Shown here: piece after piece, positions 13,626-26,500 of the stretch
Position numbering within the stretch: position 1 is the stretch's first letter
How the letters are laid out: each line of letters opens with the position of its first letter
DNA from: Brachionus manjavacas
Taxonomy: Eukaryota; Rotifera; Eurotatoria; Ploima; Brachionidae
Direction of reading: 5' to 3'
NCBI GenBank assembly: GCA_019054805.1
Contig: JAHQIY010000003.1
Coordinates: 6,014,001 to 6,078,000, forward strand
Length of the DNA: 64,000 nt
Position numbers and translations under genes: made by a program
The notes under the pieces: model-generated
The model's database searches: none
What the model was told of the DNA's origin: nothing
The model's input: the letters and a program-made list of their open reading frames with translations, nothing else

Positions 13626-16600
13626 ATGCAAAATCACAAGCGAAAAAAAATGCCCAACACCGACCTGAATAATAACGAAAATTTTAATGACCTATTGAAT
13701 TGCTTTGAAAACGAAGTAAGATAACCAAATATTCGAACTAATGAACTAATAAATCTAAACAAAGACCTAGTTTCTAAACCAAAGGGTCAATTAAAATTTT
13801 CACGTGACCTTTTAATTTTCAAATTTATTTCCTTGTTAAAAAAAATACTAAAACATTTTATTTTTCTAACCAGATAACATTCTCTAAATAAAATATTTAA
13901 AATTTTTGTGTCTTATAGTATTATAACATAATTCCCAGACGTCGTAAGATAGATGACAGATATGCTGATACCCAAGTGAATAAGTTAAATCTGTCCGAAT
14001 CTGCATCGAACACCATGGTCTTGGCAAATAGTAACAGCAAAGATATGACAAACAAAAACCAAACTTCAAATGAAATCCAAATATTGGATAGATCCATCAA
14101 AGGTGCCTTGACCACTGAGACCAAAATTGATGTATTTTTCAGATAAAAATTTGCTTTTTTTAACTTTTTGTTAACGTTTTGTTTCAGATTGGCCAGATGA
14201 GAAATTCAATGAAGATTCTCGACTCTCAGACAGAGAGCTATGATTCCAATGGTCTTTTGAACCATCCAAAGTATGCTCAATATTTCAAAAAGCGGGTGTG
14301 CAACCGATTTGTCCGGGATCCAAAGTATTGACATCAATTTTAAATTCTGGATAAACTAAAATTTTTTTCCCAAAAGTACCAAATTATGCCTTGGCTGTCA
14401 GTACAAAATTGATGAAGGTTCGCACAAATATGAAGCCAAAGAATGGATCTATAGAACATGTACTGAACTGAGTCCGACGGATGCCTATGGAAAATTGACA
14501 TTTCCTGGCTCTCATTCGAAAACTGCTAGTGTAACTTAAAAAAAAATTTTCTTTTCCAAATTTAAATTTTGATTTATTTTAAGTATATTCGTGTTCAGAA
14601 CGAGACCAAAACTAAAGATATGATTCAGTACATGTATAGCCCCGAGGGATGGAATTTGCAGCGTCCACAACTAATATTGAGTGTCACTGGCGGAGCACAA
14701 AAGTTTACCATTCCGCATCGAATGAAAAAAGCCTTCAAACGGGGTTTGATTAAGGCCGCAGCTTCTACAGGAGCTTGGATCATCACGGGTGGCACTAATA
14801 CCGGCGTAATGCGTTTGGTCGGTGAAGCGGTAGCTGACGAGTTTCATACGTGCAATTTAACTGTACTTGGAATAGCTACTTGGGGAAAAATTGCCTTTAG
14901 GGAAGAGATGATTGTAAAAATTTTTAAAAATAATTTTGATATTTTATTTTAAATAATTGATAACTAGAAAAAAAATATTCGAAACATAAACGCTACTTTA
15001 AATTTGGATGATATTAACAAAGAATCTCAGCAAGTAAGAGAAAATGGAACTATTTACAAAAAGGTTAAATATTGATCATCAGAATTTTTAAATACATTTT
15101 TTTAATTAATTAATCAATCTAATTCTTGACTAGATAATATTTCATGATAAAAAAAAGAGAATGAAAAAAATGATACTTAAAAATTTAGAAATCGAAAATA
15201 GAATAATGTTTCAGGTATTTTTGTAGTTGTTTGATGTAAAGTTTTTATGTTGATTTGTGTTTTAAAGAAAAATTATTCTGATAAATTTATCGAGCACTCT
15301 TATATCTTTGTGCTAAATTTTCTAGATAATATTTTATTGTTATTATTTTTAAAAATTTCAATATAAATCTTAAATGAAATTTTTTTTAAAAATGTCGTAG
15401 AAAATTCATCAAAAATTTAAAGACATTTGAATATCGGCTACATTTTAATTTTGATTTAAGTCTTGTAATTACGATTTAAAAAACAAAAAACAAAAAAGGA
15501 TATTTTTAGATTTATGTTAAATTTTACTTTTTTTGTTTAAATTTATTTTATTCAATAATCGAAATATGTCATTCAAATTGATACTTTTTAGTAATTTCAA
15601 ATATTTTAGAATCAAACTTTTTTTGAAATAAATTGTAATTTTTTTCAAAGCCGGGAGAAATTTGGTTTACCCAATCTCAAAAAAAGAGAATGACATTGGA
15701 AGTTGAGTTAAATTGCTTGTTGGAACGAGTCTTGATTATAAATTAGTTCTAAAATTTCTCAAACTTTATTTTTAATTTAGAAAAGATTGGTAATTCGAGT
15801 TTATGATTATTTCTTTTTCATCAATAATCTAGATTTTATTTAAACAATTGATTTCTTTCCTTTCTCTTAAGTTATTTTGCTCGATTAAGAAAATATACTA
15901 CTTTTAAAGATATTTTTTTTCGAAATGAGCGTATTCTGCCCAGTAAAAACAAAAAAAAACAAACATAGTTTAAGTTACATCATAAAAAATAAAAACGTTG
16001 TTTTCCTGTCTATCATAGCACAAATTTTTTTCTAATTTTGTTTTTTTTTCTTATTTTTTTTTATTCCATTAAAATGTAGTGTTATTTAATATCTAAAAAA
16101 TTAGAAAATAGTAAAGACAGATAATTTAAAAAAAATGAAAATAAACACTGTGATATAATTTAAGAAAATTCAGTCAAATATAATTACAATTAATTTTTTA
16201 TTAAAAAAAAAACATATTTTTTGTCGAATATTTTCGCATATCAATTACAAACAAAACAATTTTTGTAGCAAAAGGTAATACTTATAAGCATTTTATCAAT
16301 CTGTTGATGTATATTTTGAGATTTTTAATTAAAAATTAATTCAAATTAATTATAAAGGACATCATTTCAAAAAATATGAGCATCAAGGAAAATTTCATTT
16401 CTATAAAAATTAAATGAAGAAATTAATATTCTTAATTATTTACTTGGTTTTCAAAATTATTAATCTAAAAAGCTTAGAATCTCTTAAGTATTAGTTTTAG
16501 AATATAAATTAGAAATTAGACAAAACGAAACTTTAATATTAAACTTGGCATTAATATAAAAAATCGATAGATAAACATATTATCTATTTTACTTTTCTTA

Positions 16601-19600
16601 ACAGATATTCAGAAATTTTAGACAAAAAGCTTTATTTTTTTTTTCATAAGAAAATATTTTGAAATTGTAGTTAATAGCTATAAAGTAAAATTCGAAGCAC
16701 TTTATTCATTTGGCCACATGGTCATAATGATGATAATCCAGCACTTATTACCAAAAATTTCCTGCTATAAAATAAAAAGTGACAGTATATTCAAGTCAGT
16801 TAACTTTTTCAAATTCAAGGTTCCCTTATTTTATGCACAACAAGAAACTGACAGTATTGAAAATAAAAAAGATGTGCCAAAAAATACCGATGTACTGTTA
16901 GATCCAAATCATACACATTTTATTCTGGTCGATGACGGTTCTAATGGCCGATTTGGGGTTGAAATTGAATTCAGAGCTCATTTGGAGGCCGAATTGAGAA
17001 AAGGAAGATCTCTTAAGTACTACGAATCCAAACGAAATACCAACAAAAAGCTACACTGCTTGTCGAATTCTGCTTCTCAATACAGTGAAGATGACGAAGA
17101 ATCAGATGAAGAAGATTGTAAGAATGAGTCAGTGCCTATGATATTGATAGTTGTTCAAGGAGGACCGAACACTTTAATCACTGTTGAGCAATCTCTAAAA
17201 CAAACAGTGCCAGTTCTGGTTCTAGCTGTAAAATTTTATAAACTAAAACTTTTTTTTTTAATTCAATTATTTTAAAAGGATAGCAAAGGTTGTGCAGATT
17301 TGATTGCTAATGCGTGTTTGATTGTTAAACCTCAGTATTATTTTTTCTGATTTATTTAAATAATGAACAAAATTTAGATTTTTTAAATTTAAGAGAAAGC
17401 CACTTTGAAAAATTAATAATCGATTCGGCCATGTTTGACATTTTTAAAGGCAAGCCCGAATACAATATCAAAATAAAAGAAGCCATTGAAAGGCTGAAGT
17501 ATATAATAAGCAAGTTGTCTGATAATTTAATCAATATATTCAGACTTGATAGCGAAGAAGGAGGCTCCGATATTGAGTTGACAATTTTGAGGGCATTCTT
17601 AAATTGTGAGTTTCAATTTAATAAAAATTTCTAATAAAATTTTATTCAAAATTATAAAGCTCGAAAAAATAAGTATTATGAAAATTTAAAGCTAGCTTTG
17701 CAATGGAACCGCAGTGACATTGCCAAAACGGATATTTTTACTGGCGAAGAAGAATTTAAATCCTATCAGTTATCTTATTTAATGGAAATGGCGTTGGTAC
17801 AAAATAAACCTAAATTTGTCGAGCTATTGTTAGAAAATGGTCTTAACCTTAAATCGTTTCTCACCGTTAGAAGACTTTATTTCCTTTACAATTCACAAAA
17901 AGTATTTTTTTTTATTATTTAAATAAAACGAATATTTCATTTTTTAAATAGGTACACTCGGATGCAAAAAAAGCTCCTCTTTTTCAGCTTTACAAAAAAA
18001 AATATTCTCCAGACCATTCTAGTTGTTTGATTACATTTAAAGGATTACTGAGATTTTTAAAAGATTTCTTATTCGAGGACTTCGAGCCTGCATTTTTACC
18101 AGTTGATTTAGACTACAATCAAATGGAACGATTTTTGGTAAAAAAAATTTTATGATCAAAAGATGAATTCAGAAGTCTTTTTAAAATTAAAAAATTGAGA
18201 TGTAATAAAATTTTAGATCTAGTCATTACTGATGAATGAATCACACACTCAAATACCAAAGTTAAATAATCTGATTTTAAATTCTATTTATACACTTTAG
18301 GATTTCGCAAACAAAAGAGAAAGTAGCGATTTTGACGCAAAAGATTCCACAGGTAATTTATATTTTTATCCAAATTTAATTTTAAACAAAATTGAAAAAA
18401 AAGTTGAATTTAATTTTGGAAAAAATGAGGTGCTTTATCCTGAACAGAATTTATTTCTATGGGCTTTATTACTGAACAGAATCGAGATCGCCATATTGTT
18501 TTGGCAAATTGGAGAAGTAAACATTAGCTTTAAAAATAAGATAAAATTACTTATTAATTATTTATTACTTACTTTAATATTATTTAGCATCAAATATGCA
18601 GTGCATTGTTTGCTTCGAATCTTTTGAAATCTATGTCTCGTCGATTGTCAGATCTGGAAAAAGAAATTCGACAGCATGCTGAGTAAATTTTTTAAAACCA
18701 TTTAATAATTCCATGAAAAAATTTAATCTCACTTTCAAAAAGTGATTTTGAAGAGATGGCTATTGGAGTTTTAAACATTTTTGACGCCACTACCGACGAT
18801 TTGATAAATGGTGTTATATTGCTAAGAAAAATTCCTTTCTATAATCTAGACTGTTTACAAATGGCAGTCGAAGCTGACTGTCAAAAGTTTGTTGCTCTAT
18901 CTTCGGTTCAAAATTTATTGACTGATATTTGGTACGGAAAATTAACTCAAAAGTCAGGAATTAAGGCATCAATTAAAGTAAAATTCAACAATAAGTCTTA
19001 AGTTAAACATTGAATTTGCTATCTTACAATTTTAGTTTACAATCAGCTGTTTTACTTTGGGAATTTTGGCACCATTTCTTTTGTTCGAACGAAGAGAAAA
19101 ATTAACCAATTTGGTAAAAATTTTAATTTTTTTAAAAAATCATCATTTTTTGAAAATTTTGGAATTAATATCTTTTAAAATATGATTTTGAAGTTAACAA
19201 AAAAATAGTGGTTCTGTTTAAAAAATAAAGCTGAATAATCATTTTAAAAATTTAGAGCGATCGAGAAAGCACTCTGAAAAAACTGGCCACTTATAATAAA
19301 AAGAAAAATATCACGTAAAAAAATTTTTAAATTTTTTTATTAATTCATGTTTTTAGTTCTTTTTCTTTATCTAATTTCGGATAAAGTTAAAGAACTAATA
19401 TTGTTGTGTTCTTTTTAATTGAGCTTTTTGAATTTTTATATAGTGATTTGCTTGTCTTTGGAAATCGAATGTAAGCTTTTGTTTAAATATCTTTTCTATT
19501 TATTAATTCATTAATTTTTAACTAAAAACACCCAACGGATCTTAAGTCTTAAATTTCAATCAAATTTAGCACCGTCTTTCAAAAACTTAAAATAGAAAAT

Positions 19601-22600
19601 ACACCGATAAAGATTATTAAAAAGTATTAAACATTATTATTTCCTTTAAAATATAAACATTTGTAATTAGAATTTTCCATTTAGATGATTTTTTGTAAAA
19701 ATTCAAATTTTACATTTATTTTTAACTTATTATTTAAAAATTTTATAAAGTTTCGAAAAAATTTAACAATAATTCTGATGAATTTTTAACCCAAAATACA
19801 ATCATAATTCTTCGAATAAACTTCGACATTCAAAGAGTCGGTATGGGTTTTTTGATCACATAGGGTACAAAAATTTCTAATAAATTTTTTGGTGATCAGA
19901 AAACTATGAATTTTACATCATCTTAATCATTAGTATCATCATTCATCTGATTTTTAAGTGACATAGTTTTCTGGTTTTAAGAGTCAATAAAAACTTGGAT
20001 ATTTTTTGGAAATGCTTTGTGTCATACAAAAAGAGCCGACTATTTTCTTGAGATAAAGTTTTCAATCATAATGTGCTACAGGAGTCTGAATTATTTTTTC
20101 TCAAAGACGAATTCTTTCAAGCATGGCAATGTAAAAAATTTGTACATTTATTTAAAAAAAAAATCAAAAGTTAAATAATTAAACAAAATCATCGACAATA
20201 AGATTAAAATTTTAAAAAATCATCAACCTTTTTTTGCTTTTTGTACTTTATCATAATTTAGATTTATTAGGACCTGTTCCTTTCTGTACTTTATGTAACT
20301 AATGGTAATTTTAGTTATTATATTAAAAACTAAACGGGGTCCGGACGGAGCCTTGGTTTAGGTTTTCGGGTATGCTCGAGGTAAGAAAAATATTAGTTAA
20401 ATTTAAAATTTATATTTAAAATATTGATTAATTATAACCTTTTTTTCAATACCATTTAGTACGAAAATTACAGAAAGTACGAGTAGGAACAAGGTCGAAT
20501 ATAATAAAGTGCTAAAAGTACAGAACAGATTTTAGCTTTTTAATATTCTAATTGTCTTTACCTCAACTAAATAGGATTCTTTAAAATTTTTAGGGTTAAT
20601 TCGTTTAGAATGAAAAAAATAATTTTCTAAAAATAACAATCCACTTAAGCTTTTAACGGAGATCAGAAAAATAATAAAAGTAAAAAAAGACTCTTTAAAT
20701 TCTTTGGGTGTTAAAATAATCTAGATATCGTTTTGCATTAATCCTTTGATTATAACCTTTAAAATTTTTTGATAATTTTTTGTTTAAGAAATTTATTAAG
20801 AGGCTATTTGACCAATAATGAAATAAATATGGATAGAAAAGAAGCCAACTTGCTGCCCAAATTTTGTGCAAATGAGGAGACTAGTAGTAGTAGTGACGAA
20901 GAAACTTGGGATGAATTAATTGATGGACAAATGGCACGATTCGATGATATTAATAAAGTAGAGTATAGATCGATTAAACGCTTGAGAAAATCAGGTCGAA
21001 AGAAAAAAAAACCCATTTTGGCAACCTATTGGGATAGATTTAAACATTTTGTCAAGTCACCTAGAGTCCATTTTGTTTATGATGCATTTTGTTTTTCTCT
21101 TTTTTTATTGTTATTCAGTTACATGATCCTATGCGAATTTACCTATTATGAAAATATTGAAATAGGAATTCCCATCACTCATTTCAATTCTACTGTTACA
21201 ACCAATATTAGTAATATGAGCACGGTGCTTACACCTGAACCAATTTACGAAAAAAAAATAATCAAGGAAATTAAAAGGCCTTCATTTATTGAGTATGTTC
21301 TAATATATTGGATGATTGCTTTCATGGCTGAAGAAGCAAGACAAGTTTGTCTAAATTTTATTCTAAATTCAATGAATATTTATTTAATTTAAATTAAGTA
21401 TTTTTTTGGAGATGCTGAGACCAAAATTTTAAAAAACAAGCTTTTGCACTATTTTGCCAATAATTGGAATTATTTGGACATATCTGGTTGTCTAGTATTC
21501 TACATTGGAATGTCACTTAGATTCATATCTCTTAATTCAAACGAAACAATGTTCATAGCTGCTAGAATAATTTTATGCATAGACCTTTGCATCTGGTACC
21601 TTAGGCTCTTGCACATTTCGGTAGTCTTTAAATCACTAGGTCCCAAATTAGTAATGATACAGAAAATGGTTCGGGATCTCATGTTTTTTATAAGCATTAT
21701 TGCCATTTTTGTATGTCTTTTTGGAGTTACCACTCAGGCTACTTTGTATCCCGGAAATGAATTGAATTTGTCACTATTAAGAAGTGTTTTGAACAAAGCA
21801 TATTGGCCTATTTATGGAGAAATGAAAATTCTAGACGAATTAGAAGAGTGTCCATCTGATGATCCAAGTGTGTTGTGTCCGGAAACAAGTGGAATTGCGT
21901 TTAGTTATGTCGCATTGATGGTCTATATGATCATTGCTAATGTTCTTTTAATCAATCTTCTCATTGCTATGTTTAGGTAGATTTTCTTTTGATTATATAA
22001 TTATTTTTTTAAAACAATAATAATTATTTTAGCTCCACATTCGAGGATGTTCAAGACAAAACTGATGAAATATGGAAGTTTCAGCGCTATAGGCTTGTTT
22101 TTGAGTTTTATGATTCTCCGATTTTTCCTCCGCCACTTAATTTCTTGGCATACTTTATCTCATTTATTCAATATGTAAAAAGCCGAAAAAAAACAAAAGA
22201 AAAACACAATAATGAAAAAAGTGAACATTCAGTCAAAGATGATGTAGATATTTTGCTCGATAGAGAAAGAAAGTATGCAGAAGAATATATACGCAAGGAA
22301 AAATTTAGATTAAGAGAAACAACTGAGTCGAGATTGAAATGGAATATTGAAAAGTGATATTAATTGATAAATGTAACTTTGTTTAGAATTATTTGTTTAA
22401 TTTAAGACTTGAAACACTGGAACAAAAGTTGAACGAAGTAATCGAAACCCGATTTAAGGAGTCTAATCAGGTAATTAATTCTTTTTTTTCAAAACGCTTT
22501 CTCAAAAAATAAAAAATATTTTTAATTATTAATATACTTGAAAAAATTAGTGCAAGATTTAATAAAAAAAATAAGATGTTGTTATTTATAAAAAAAGTTA

Positions 22601-22906
22601 GTGAGAATTTTATTATCTTTTCAATTAAGAATAATTAGTCCGATATAAATCGATTGTTTTATCATCGAACCCTCAAGTTGACAAGTTCAAAATTTTCAAA
22701 AATTTAATTTTATCGATTCTCACATTTCAAATGAATCAAAAAATTTTAACATCTTTTTTTATTAAAAAGTAATGAAAAAGAAAAAATTACTAATTACATA
22801 ATTTAAGCTATGCGTGGCAATCAACTGGATTATGGGTGAATTGGATCCGGACAAAAAAAAAGCACCATTTATACAAAATGTCAACTCAGGCAGAATGCTA
22901 AAATAA
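13626..22906 (+). CDS. TRPM-family cation channel (TRPM-A), tandem copy 1
   Basis: About 21 exons. Readable exons include 13626-13715, 13919-14131, 14188-14324, 14377-14530, 14584-14913, 14968-15033, 16820-17227, 17279-17334, 17394-17605, 17660-17901, 17952-18137, 18301-18516, 18588-18683, 18743-18977, 19036-19113, 19256-19314, 20789-21344, 21399-21976, 22033-22353, 22407-22470 and 22808-22906; phases agree at the junctions I joined. The N-terminal half is the TRPM homology (SLOG) region: SPEGWNLQRPQLILSVTGGA, then GGTNTGVMRLVGEA, then HFILVDDG and VPMILIVVQGGPNT. Exon 20789 carries S1, and exon 21399 carries S3-S6 with the pore motif YWPIYGEMK, two pore-loop Cys, and NVLLINLLIAMFR in S6. The TRP box (DEIWKFQRYRLVFEF) and a short coiled coil (LETLEQKLNEVIE) follow. 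There is no kinase or Nudix domain. The start could instead be the internal Met at 13650. Long introns at 15034-16819 and 19315-20788 show no genes. The neighbouring TRPM-B is clearly its duplicate. Confidence 0.92.
20235..20540. repeat. Probable MITE in a TRPM-A intron (imperfect terminal inverted repeats)
   Basis: The left side near 20240-20325 (GTACTTTAT, GACCTGTTCCT, CTGTACTTTATGTAA) recurs as imperfect reverse complement near 20450-20530 (ACCTTGTTCCT, GTACTTTCTGTAA). The centre is GC-richer than the intron around it (CGGGGTCCGGACGGAGCC). Ends and target duplication are not clear. Most likely a non-autonomous DNA element. Confidence 0.5.
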
Positions 22907-23542
22907 AATTTGGTTAATTTAAAATTTGTTAATTGATTCTTTTTAAAAATAAGAAATTATTTTAATTAAAAATATCTTTAATCTTATTTAAATAACATTT
23001 ATTTTTTAACAATAAAAATGCTATATTTTAATTTCTTTTTTTATTTCATTTCAATATTTGTTTAATGAAATCCTCCAAAAAAAATTAACTCCTTTTAATT
23101 TATATAATAAAATTTTGACAATGTAATTTAGATCTTTCAAGTGTTTATTTAAAATTTAAGGTAATAAACTGAGACAAAACTTTTTATTCCTTAGACGCAT
23201 GATCGAAATGATGAAAACACTCAAATTTTTATTTAAGAGAGGACTTTTTTAAAAATATCATTAGAAAATTTACACGCTTTAGTTTTTAGGGCCGCAAAAA
23301 TTTTTTTATCTACAGCAAATTTTTGAAAACTTATTTAAAAAATTCTTATCTTTTTTATTTTGAATTTTATTCATCATAATATTTCTATTAGTAATTTCAG
23401 ACTTTAAAAAATTAAATTAAACTAATGTAAAATATGTTACCTAATTAATTAGAATTTGAATCTTAACCTAAGAAATTTGTTCTTTTAACAAAGATTAACT
23501 CATCTAAACAATAAAGTACAAATTAGGAAAAAAAAACGAAAA
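22907..23542. other. Spacer between TRPM-A and TRPM-B, no gene seen
   Basis: Only about 640 bp separate the TRPM-A stop from the TRPM-B start on the same strand. It must hold the end of one transcript and the promoter of the other, unless the two are co-transcribed. AT-rich, with no recognisable motif. Confidence 0.6.
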
Positions 23543-26500
23543 ATGAGAAAAATGCTTCTAAAAAATAAAAAAAATGATTCTGGTTTAAATCTTAGCGGAA
23601 CCTCTTCTTCCAATTCACCATTGTATCCAACTTATTTCAAGAAACGTGAATGCATTCGTTATGTCAACAATCCGAGGTATTTTTATATAATTTTTTTTTG
23701 TATGCTAGAATTTTTTTCATTTCTTAGAACTAAATTGTGTGCTGGATGTAAGAGAACCAGTGGAAATCATTACGAAATAGTTGAAGATCCTAATTTTAAA
23801 TGGAATTATAAAGACTGTACAGTTTTGTCTACCACTGATGCATACGGAATCCTAAATTTTCCGGGTTCGTATTCCAAAAGTGCAAAAGTAAAACTTTTTG
23901 AAGAGTTATTTTTTTAATTTTACCAAAAATTTTTAGTATATTCGAGTTGAAATTGAAACCAACCCAATTGATATGCTTAAGTATCTTTACAGCTCTGAAG
24001 GATGGAATTTACAAAGACCGCAATTAATTTTGAGTATAACAGGAGGGGCTCAAAAATTCAACATTCCAAATCTAATGAAGAGGGCCTTCAAGCGTGGATT
24101 AGTTAAGGTTGCTGGAACAACAGGTGCTTGGATTGTAACTGGTGGAACTAATACTGGAGTAATGCGTTTAGTGGGTGAGGCAGTGTCTGAAGAATTTCAC
24201 AAAAATCACAGCTCGAAAATTGTGGTTCTGGGAATCGCTACATGGGGCAAAATCGCTATGCGGGATCAAATGATTATAAAAGTATGAAAAATTTTTGATT
24301 TTGTATTTAAATCAAAATTTTGATTTTTAATTTTTAAGAAACAACTCTTAAAAGGCTTAACGGTCAATAGAAATAATTTAATTGATCAAGATGATGAAGT
24401 TATTTAATATAATTTATCTAAATTTTTATTTAACTAATTAAGTATTTAAAAAAAAAGAAAGAATTGTTTTATGTCAAAAAATGCAAGAACGATCCTGATG
24501 AGAATCGATTATTGCTCCGAAGATCAACTTTAGATTCGAATGCAGATGTTTACTTGGATCCGAATCATAATCACTTCATTTTAGTTGACGACGGGTCTGT
24601 TGGTTCTTTTGGACGAGAAATTGATTTTAGGGCAAAACTTGAAACAGAACTTAGAAAAGGAAAAGATTGTAAAAATTTTAAAAGAAGGAAAGAGAGCATT
24701 CCAACAGAACCAGAAGATGAATTTAAAGTTCCTATGATACTAATTGTAGTACAAGGAGGCCTTAACACTTTATTAACTGTTCAAAAGACAGTTAAACAAT
24801 TAATACCTATTCTTATCATAGCTGTAAAAATTGAACTGTTTAAAATTAAATTAAATTTTAATTTTTTTAACAGGAGAGCAAAGGTTGTGCTGATTTGATC
24901 GCGAAAGCTTACAATTCAAAAGCTAGGTTACTAATTAAATAATTAATCTTGAAAATTCTCTTAAAAAAATATTCACTAAAGTGACAATGAATTGAAAATT
25001 TTTTTGATTGAGTCGAACATTCTTGACAAATTTAAATTTTCTGATCAATATGAAGATGAGATTCGAAAAGCTATGCATTGTCTGAAAAACATCCTCGAAC
25101 ATAAAGAATACATTAATGTGTTTAATTTAGAACATGAACAAAACATCGAAATGACAATTTTAAGAGCATTTTTGAATTGTAATAATAAATTGCTATTTTT
25201 TTTTAAGATCTTTTTTAATTTTTATTTTTAAAGTGAATAAAAATCAATATTTTGAAAATTTAAAACTTGCTTTGCAATGGAACCGTGACGACATCGCCGA
25301 AGCCTATATTTTTACAGGTGAAGAAGAGTTTAAACCAGAACAATTAGCTATTTTAATGGAAATGGCTTTGATTCAAAATAAACCAAATTTTGTCAAACTA
25401 TTGCTTGATAATGGTCTTGATTTAAAATCATTTCTAACTGTAAAGCGCTTGCTGTTTCTCTACAATTCCCATAAGGTAATTCTATTTTTTTTTACTTTAA
25501 ATTTCATTTTTTTTTAAAGATTCATCAATTGGCAAAAAAATCTCCTTTGCTGCAATTGTACAAAAGAAAATATTTACCTTTTAAAAATGTTCCAGTAATT
25601 ACATTCGAAGGAGTGTGTAAATTCTTGGAAGACCTACTTTTCGAAGATTTTAAGCCTAATTTTCTCAAAAATGTGGGCAAACATTTGAATTTGGATCAAA
25701 TAATTGTTTTTTTGGTAAATATCTTTTTCGCCAGATTTTTTTCATGTTGACTTTTTTTCCTTAGAAAAACGCTAATAAAAAAGACACAAGCGATGTCTGG
25801 TGCAAGCAAATGGATAGAGAGAAATTTTCGACCGAAGTTTTGTATCCGGAAAAAAATCTTTTTGTCTGGGCTATTCTAATGAACAGAATTGATATTGCCA
25901 AAATATTCTGGCAACTGGGAGAAGTGAACAAATCGATATTGAAAAATAAAATTTTTTTTTTAATTACTTCTTTAATTAAGCATCAAATAAGCACAGCTTT
26001 ATTTGCCTCAAAATTATTCAAATCAATGTCAAAGCATTTGGGAGACTTTAGAGAGGAACTCAACAAAAATGCTGAGTACAATTTAGAAATTTATTATTGA
26101 ATACAAATTAATTTTTTTAATTAGTAATTTTGAAGAAATGGCCTGTGGAGTATTGAAAATATTTGATAATTTATCCGATGATTTAATCAACGGGATAATT
26201 TTATTACAAAAAATTCCTTATTACAATCTCGATTGCCTTCGACTTGCAGTTGAAGCAAACTGTCTTGAGTTTATTTCATTGCCGACTGTTCAAAATCTTC
26301 TCACTGAAATTTGGCATGGAAGGATAGAAATAAGCAATGGATTTAAAGCATCTTTAAATGTGTGTAAATTATCCAGGTTATTCTAGAAGAAAATAAAATA
26401 GATATTTAAAGTTTGGTTTGAGTTTGTTTTCTTTGGGTTTGTTAGCACCATTTTTACTGTTCCGAGCAAAATCTCTCGTACCAAGACCAGTAAATTTATT